A stretch of 27,987 nucleotides of DNA, taken from an uncultured Pedobacter sp. (GTDB lineage: Bacteria > Bacteroidota > Bacteroidia > Sphingobacteriales > Sphingobacteriaceae). Every line of letters begins with the position of its first letter. Position 1 is the stretch's first letter. The stretch covers positions 1 through 27,987 of the forward strand of contig CAMLDJ010000044.1 in NCBI GenBank assembly GCA_946478755.1, given 5' to 3'. The translations under genes and the position numbers were made by a program. Below are positions 24,448 to 27,987 of this stretch, in pieces. The notes beneath the pieces are model-generated. The model was given only the letters and a program-made list of their open reading frames with translations, ran no database searches and was not told where the DNA came from.

Positions 24448-24455
24448 TAACTTTG
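24448..24455 (+). promoter_or_regulatory. Candidate -7 box (TAACTTTG) for the subtilase gene
   Basis: TAACTTTG fits TAnnTTTG and lies 17 bp before the ATG at 24473. It falls inside the possible longer reading frame from 24434, which is one reason to prefer the later start. No clear -33 element is seen. Confidence 0.45.
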
Positions 24456-24472
24456 ATCAAAATTTGAGAACT

Positions 24473-26065
24473 ATGAATAAGAATAGCATGAATTTCTGCA
24501 GTAGGGGAATGTGTGTGGCTTTACTTGCGGCGATGCCTTTTGTATCATTTGCCCAGAAGCCTAACTGGCAGAACCTGGATTTAAAAACGGACTCTACCTT
24601 TGGCATAAGCACGGAGAAAGCTTATACTGAACTTTTAAAGGGTAAAAAATTTAAGCCTGTCATCGTTGCCGTACTGGACGGAGGGGTAGACATTGAGCAT
24701 GAAGATCTGAAGTCCATCGTGTGGCTGAACAAAAAAGAAAAAGCGGGTAACGGTAAGGATGACGATAGGAACGGATATATTGATGATGTACACGGCTGGA
24801 ACTTTTTAGGTTCGGCAAAAGGGTCCATCAATTACGAGACTTTGGAATTGACCCGATTGGTGAGGAGGGACAGTGCTAAGTTCGCAAATGCTGATGCGAC
24901 CTCGGTAAAGGCAGGCGACCTCCCTGCTTTTGAAACTTTCCAAAAGAACAAGGCGGAGCTGGATAAGGAACTCGCAGAAGCCAGATTAGGTTTCGAGCGT
25001 TTTTCGGGCATTAAAAATGCGATAGATGCGATCGTTAAAAAAATTGGTAAAGAAAATCCTACCGTAGAAGACTTCCAGTCTTTTAAGCCGGCAGACGATA
25101 TGGAAGCCAATATTCAACGGATAATGGTTGGCCAGTTAAAAAACAGCAGCTTTGATGAGTTTTACAAAAACCAGATTATACCGGGCTATGAGCATTTCAA
25201 AAACCAGGTGGAGTATAATCTGAATGTGAATTACGATCCCCGGGCGCTTGTAGGTGATGATCCCAATAACAGCAAGGAACGCTTTTATGGTAACAATGAT
25301 GTAACGGGGCCTGATGCGAGACATGGATCGCACGTGTCCGGGATTATTGGCGCAGTGCGCAGCAATGCGCTTGGCGTTAAAGGTGTGGCCGATCATGTGA
25401 TCATTATGGGGGTAAGGAACACCCCTAATGGCGATGAACGAGATAAAGACGTTGCGAATTCCATTCGCTATGCAGCTGATAATGGGGCTAAGGTCATCAA
25501 TATGAGCTTTGGGAAATCATACTCCTGGGATAAGGCGGTAGTTGATGAAGCTGTTAAATATGCCGTTTCTAAAGACGTATTACTGATTCATGCTGCGGGG
25601 AATGACAATAAAGATCTGGAAGTAGAACCAAATTTCCCGGATCCGGAATATGTTGGCGGAGGAAAAGCCTCATCCTGGATTACGGTAGGAGCATCGAGCT
25701 GGACTAACGACGGAAACATCAAAGCAAACTTTTCTAATTACGGCAAAACGAAGGTGGATGTTTTTGCACCGGGAGTTGATATCAACTCAACAGTGCCGGG
25801 ATCAAAATATGAAAAACTAAGCGGCACGAGTATGGCTGCACCTGTCGTTGCAGGCTTAGCCGGACTGATCCGCTCTTACTATCCAAAATTAACAGCTGTG
25901 CAGGTAAAAGACATCATTCTTAAATCAGTCATTAAGGTTAATCAGTCTGTGGAGATCAAAACAGATACGGGTACTAAAACCGTTCCTTTTTCAGATCTAT
26001 GCGTTACCGGTGGTATCGTAAATGCATATGAAGCTTTAAAACTGGCAGCCAGCTACAGGAAATAA
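24473..26065 (+). CDS. Secreted S8 family serine peptidase (subtilase)
   Basis: A 530-aa exported protease with a signal peptide at about 1-27 (cleavage near SFAQ). The catalytic triad is D69 in AVLDGGVDIEHEDL, H284 in RHGSHVSGIIGA and S453 in GTSMAAPVVAG; the oxyanion-hole asparagine is N377 in HAAGNDN. About 170 residues rich in charged helix lie between the Asp and His blocks, an insertion common in Bacteroidota subtilases of this kind. There is no obvious pro-domain and no C-terminal sorting domain. An ATG at 24434 opens the frame further, but it overlaps the putative promoter box and would bury the signal peptide, so 24473 is chosen. Confidence 0.9.
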   Translation: MNKNSMNFCSRGMCVALLAAMPFVSFAQKPNWQNLDLKTDSTFGISTEKAYTELLKGKKFKPVIVAVLDGGVDIEHEDLKSIVWLNKKEKAGNGKDDDRNGYIDDVHGWNFLGSAKGSINYETLELTRLVRRDSAKFANADATSVKAGDLPAFETFQKNKAELDKELAEARLGFERFSGIKNAIDAIVKKIGKENPTVEDFQSFKPADDMEANIQRIMVGQLKNSSFDEFYKNQIIPGYEHFKNQVEYNLNVNYDPRALVGDDPNNSKERFYGNNDVTGPDARHGSHVSGIIGAVRSNALGVKGVADHVIIMGVRNTPNGDERDKDVANSIRYAADNGAKVINMSFGKSYSWDKAVVDEAVKYAVSKDVLLIHAAGNDNKDLEVEPNFPDPEYVGGGKASSWITVGASSWTNDGNIKANFSNYGKTKVDVFAPGVDINSTVPGSKYEKLSGTSMAAPVVAGLAGLIRSYYPKLTAVQVKDIILKSVIKVNQSVEIKTDTGTKTVPFSDLCVTGGIVNAYEALKLAASYRK

Positions 26066-26115
26066 TCGGCTGACAACTATCTTATAACTGAAACCCTGTA
26101 TAGATTTTTCTTAAA

Positions 26116-26304
26116 ATGCATGCTGAAGCACAGATCAAACTCATAGCGGATACCTTACTCCCGGGTTTTATTCCGAAATCCCCTGATGAAAAGGAACTTA
26201 GTTTTCATTTTACGATCCCTCCGAATAAGAGCTATAAGGTCTGGTATAAAAAAAATGCTAAAAATATATGGGAGTTTACCAGATTTGAGCCTGCAGAAAC
26301 TTAA
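26116..26304 (+). CDS. Small hypothetical protein
   Basis: A 62-aa open frame in the only gap of suitable size between the subtilase and DUF1080 genes. The sequence is plausible as a folded protein (alternating strands in ELSFHFTIPPNKSYKVWYKKN, then IWEFTRFEP), has no signal peptide or membrane helix, and no competing frame is better. No family was recognised. It follows the subtilase by 50 bp on the same strand and could share its transcript. Confidence 0.55.
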   Translation: MHAEAQIKLIADTLLPGFIPKSPDEKELSFHFTIPPNKSYKVWYKKNAKNIWEFTRFEPAET

Positions 26305-26310
26305 TCGTAT

Positions 26311-26324
26311 TTATCAGCTGATAA
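26311..26324. promoter_or_regulatory. 14-bp perfect palindrome upstream of the DUF1080 gene
   Basis: TTATCAGCTGATAA is self-complementary and lies 38 bp before the DUF1080 ATG, just upstream of a TATATTTA -7-like sequence. Its position suits a dimeric repressor operator. A related CTGATAATC string occurs in the spacer at 23792-23800, upstream of the Rrf2 gene. Function is inference. Confidence 0.35.
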
Positions 26325-26362
26325 TCCTATATTTAAAACATTAAATTTTATCTCAAAAGGTC

Positions 26363-27112
26363 ATGAAAAAGAGTATTCTATATTTTAGCCTGCTTGGTCC
26401 AGCGCTTTCTATCAGTGTTCTTGCACAAGAAAAGAAAGTCGACCCACCAGCGCTTACCGAGGTTTGGAAACCAGTCCCCAAGCAAGTTGTGCCTGGAGCA
26501 ACGGCTTCTGCGGCACCATCAGATGCCATCATCTTATTTGACGGTAAAGATGCGGCTGCATTTATTGGAGAAAAAGGCCAACCCGTTAAGTGGAAAATAG
26601 CTGATGGAATAATGACCGTGGAAAAAGGGACAGGCATGATCACCAGCAAAGCCGCATTTGGCGACTGCCAGCTACACATTGAATGGAGATCTCCTGAAGT
26701 GGTAAAAGGTAACGGACAGGGAAGGGGGAACAGCGGGATATTTTTGATGGGCAGATATGAGCTGCAGGTGCTGGATTCTTACCATAACGTGACCTATTCT
26801 AATGGTCAGGCCGGAAGTATTTATAAGCAGCTGATCCCTTTGGCGAATGCTTCCCGCAAGCCCGGAGAATGGCAAACTTACGATGTCGTTTTTATGGCGC
26901 CCAGGTTTAATGAAGATGGTTCTGTAAAGGTCCCCGCAAATATTACGGTGATTCATAATGGCGTGCTGATACAAAACCATGCTACAATTGCGGGTTCTAC
27001 TCAATATATCGGTGCCCCGGCTTACGAAAAACACGCGGATAAAGAACCTTTAAGTTTACAGGATCATGGAGATGCGGTAAGTTACCGCAACATCTGGATT
27101 AGGAATCTTTAA
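26363..27112 (+). CDS. Secreted DUF1080 (3-keto-disaccharide hydrolase-like) protein
   Basis: A 249-aa exported protein with a signal peptide at 1-21 (SVLAQ) and one DUF1080 concanavalin-like beta-sandwich. Landmarks are IILFDGKDAAAF (about 57-67), VKWKIADGIMTV, FGDCQLHIEWRSP, GNSGIFLMGRYELQVLDSY and the C-terminal SYRNIWIRNL. Members of this family have been linked to hydrolysis of 3-keto-glycosides in Bacteroidota, so a role in oxidised-sugar breakdown is likely but not shown. A short AAAGG precedes the ATG. It faces a sugar-kinase-like gene convergently, with an 18-bp gap and no clear terminator. Confidence 0.88.
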   Translation: MKKSILYFSLLGPALSISVLAQEKKVDPPALTEVWKPVPKQVVPGATASAAPSDAIILFDGKDAAAFIGEKGQPVKWKIADGIMTVEKGTGMITSKAAFGDCQLHIEWRSPEVVKGNGQGRGNSGIFLMGRYELQVLDSYHNVTYSNGQAGSIYKQLIPLANASRKPGEWQTYDVVFMAPRFNEDGSVKVPANITVIHNGVLIQNHATIAGSTQYIGAPAYEKHADKEPLSLQDHGDAVSYRNIWIRNL

Positions 27113-27130
27113 TTACGCTTTCATACGCGC

Positions 27131-27985
27131 TTATACGCTGATGCCTTCTTTTCTTAAGATATAATTGTAAATTCCTTCGATAGGTTTCTGAAGGATCTGT
27201 CCAAGCTTAACCTGGTTGTTCAGGCATACTTCCTTCAAAATATCCTGATAATAAAAGGCAATTGAACCTACAAAATGAGTGTCCAGATTCTTGTAGTTGC
27301 TGTAATCTTTGATATTGCTGTCTACAAATTCCTGGAATCCCTCCTTCAGCATATTTATGATAAAAGGATGGTCCCGGTGGTTCACCATAAACCGGCTAAT
27401 CGAGGCCAGGTAGGTGTTCGGTGAGGGTTTTTGATACACGTTGGTGATCACCGTTTCCTTATCTATCTTAAACTCTTCTGCAAACTCAAAGCTTAGCTCG
27501 GCAGGCATCAGGTTATAGAGGTATGCAGTAATCAGTTTACGGCCAAACCAGGTGCCTGAACCTTCATCTCCGAGCACATAACCCAAGCCATGGGTGTCAT
27601 TGTGCAGGTCTTTTCCATCATAATAGGAGATGTTCGATCCCGTACCCAAAATACAGGTCAGCCCGGGTTTATCGCCACAGGTTGCATAAGCAGAGCCCAT
27701 TAAATCATGTTCTACAGCTACATAAGCATTGGTAAAAAAAGAAGAAATACCATTGGATATAATTTCTACTTTATCCGGAGAAGAACAGCCCGCGCCAAAG
27801 AAATAAACCTCTTTCACCTGGCTTGCATATTTCGCGATTTCTTTCTTTTTAGAAAAGAGCTTAAAAATATCGTGTGCATTGAGGAAATAAGGATTTATGC
27901 CTTGCGTACTAAAGGTAATCTGCTCACTTGGACTGTAACCCATCCAATCGGTTTTTGTTGAACCACTGTCTGCTACTAGAATCAT
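27131..27985 (-). CDS. BadF/BadG-type ATPase, N-acetylglucosamine kinase-like
   Basis: A 284-aa cytoplasmic ASKHA-fold kinase similar to bacterial N-acetylglucosamine/glucosamine kinases. The phosphate-1 loop DSGSTKTDW is at residues 6-14, the probable catalytic aspartate is D94 in VEHDLMGSA, the phosphate-2 loop GTGSN at 114-118, and LGDEGSGTWFGR at 138-149 fits the sugar site. The length is normal, and the ATG at 27983-27985 appears to be the genuine start although it lies at the window edge. It probably phosphorylates amino sugars released from chitin, peptidoglycan or glycoproteins; the exact substrate is not determined. Confidence 0.88.
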   Translation of the reverse strand: MILVADSGSTKTDWMGYSPSEQITFSTQGINPYFLNAHDIFKLFSKKKEIAKYASQVKEVYFFGAGCSSPDKVEIISNGISSFFTNAYVAVEHDLMGSAYATCGDKPGLTCILGTGSNISYYDGKDLHNDTHGLGYVLGDEGSGTWFGRKLITAYLYNLMPAELSFEFAEEFKIDKETVITNVYQKPSPNTYLASISRFMVNHRDHPFIINMLKEGFQEFVDSNIKDYSNYKNLDTHFVGSIAFYYQDILKEVCLNNQVKLGQILQKPIEGIYNYILRKEGISV

Positions 27986-27987
27986 TC

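Overview
The window looks like a carbohydrate-degradation region from a Bacteroidota chromosome, most likely Sphingobacteriaceae (Pedobacter/Mucilaginibacter type). The evidence is a hybrid two-component system of the HTCS kind, many secreted glycoside hydrolases, SPII lipoproteins, and TAnnTTTG-like -7 promoter boxes with almost no Shine-Dalgarno sequences. No tRNA, rRNA, CRISPR array, insertion sequence or phage gene was seen.

Positions 1-12.9 kb hold a polysaccharide-utilisation-like island without a SusC/SusD pair in view. It contains a GH115 alpha-glucuronidase (5' end cut by the window and frameshifted), an FMN reductase on the opposite strand, a GH43-GH16 pair overlapping by 7 bp, a small lipoprotein, an HTCS sensor kinase followed directly by a receiver/AraC-type regulator, a ricin-lectin/GH43 lipoprotein on the minus strand, and a GH5-like (clan GH-A) hydrolase. 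The enzyme set suits a glucuronic acid- and arabinose/xylose-substituted hemicellulose or arabinogalactan, but the substrate cannot be fixed from sequence. A 27-bp element occurs three times: once upstream of the HTCS gene and twice, in inverted orientation, in the divergent promoter region between the two hydrolases downstream of it. It is the best candidate for the HTCS operator.

Positions 12.9-18.1 kb hold an MFS exporter divergent from a LysR regulator, then a large secreted GH28-like beta-helix protein whose usual active-site motifs are altered. Positions 18.3-23.7 kb hold a patatin-like phospholipase, a hybrid histidine kinase with receiver and Hpt domains, a convergent NtrC-type sigma-54 regulator (together a complete His-Asp-His-Asp relay), and a small PepSY-like secreted protein. 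Positions 24-28 kb hold an Rrf2 regulator, a secreted subtilase, a 62-aa hypothetical protein, a DUF1080 (3-keto-disaccharide hydrolase-like) protein, and a BadF/GlcNAc-kinase-like sugar kinase.

Two reading-frame breaks (GH115 near 74-78; HTCS near 9042-9046) are each repaired by adding one base to a homopolymer run. This means either that the assembly carries homopolymer deletions or that both genes are genuinely disrupted or split. The regulatory story of the island depends on which is true.
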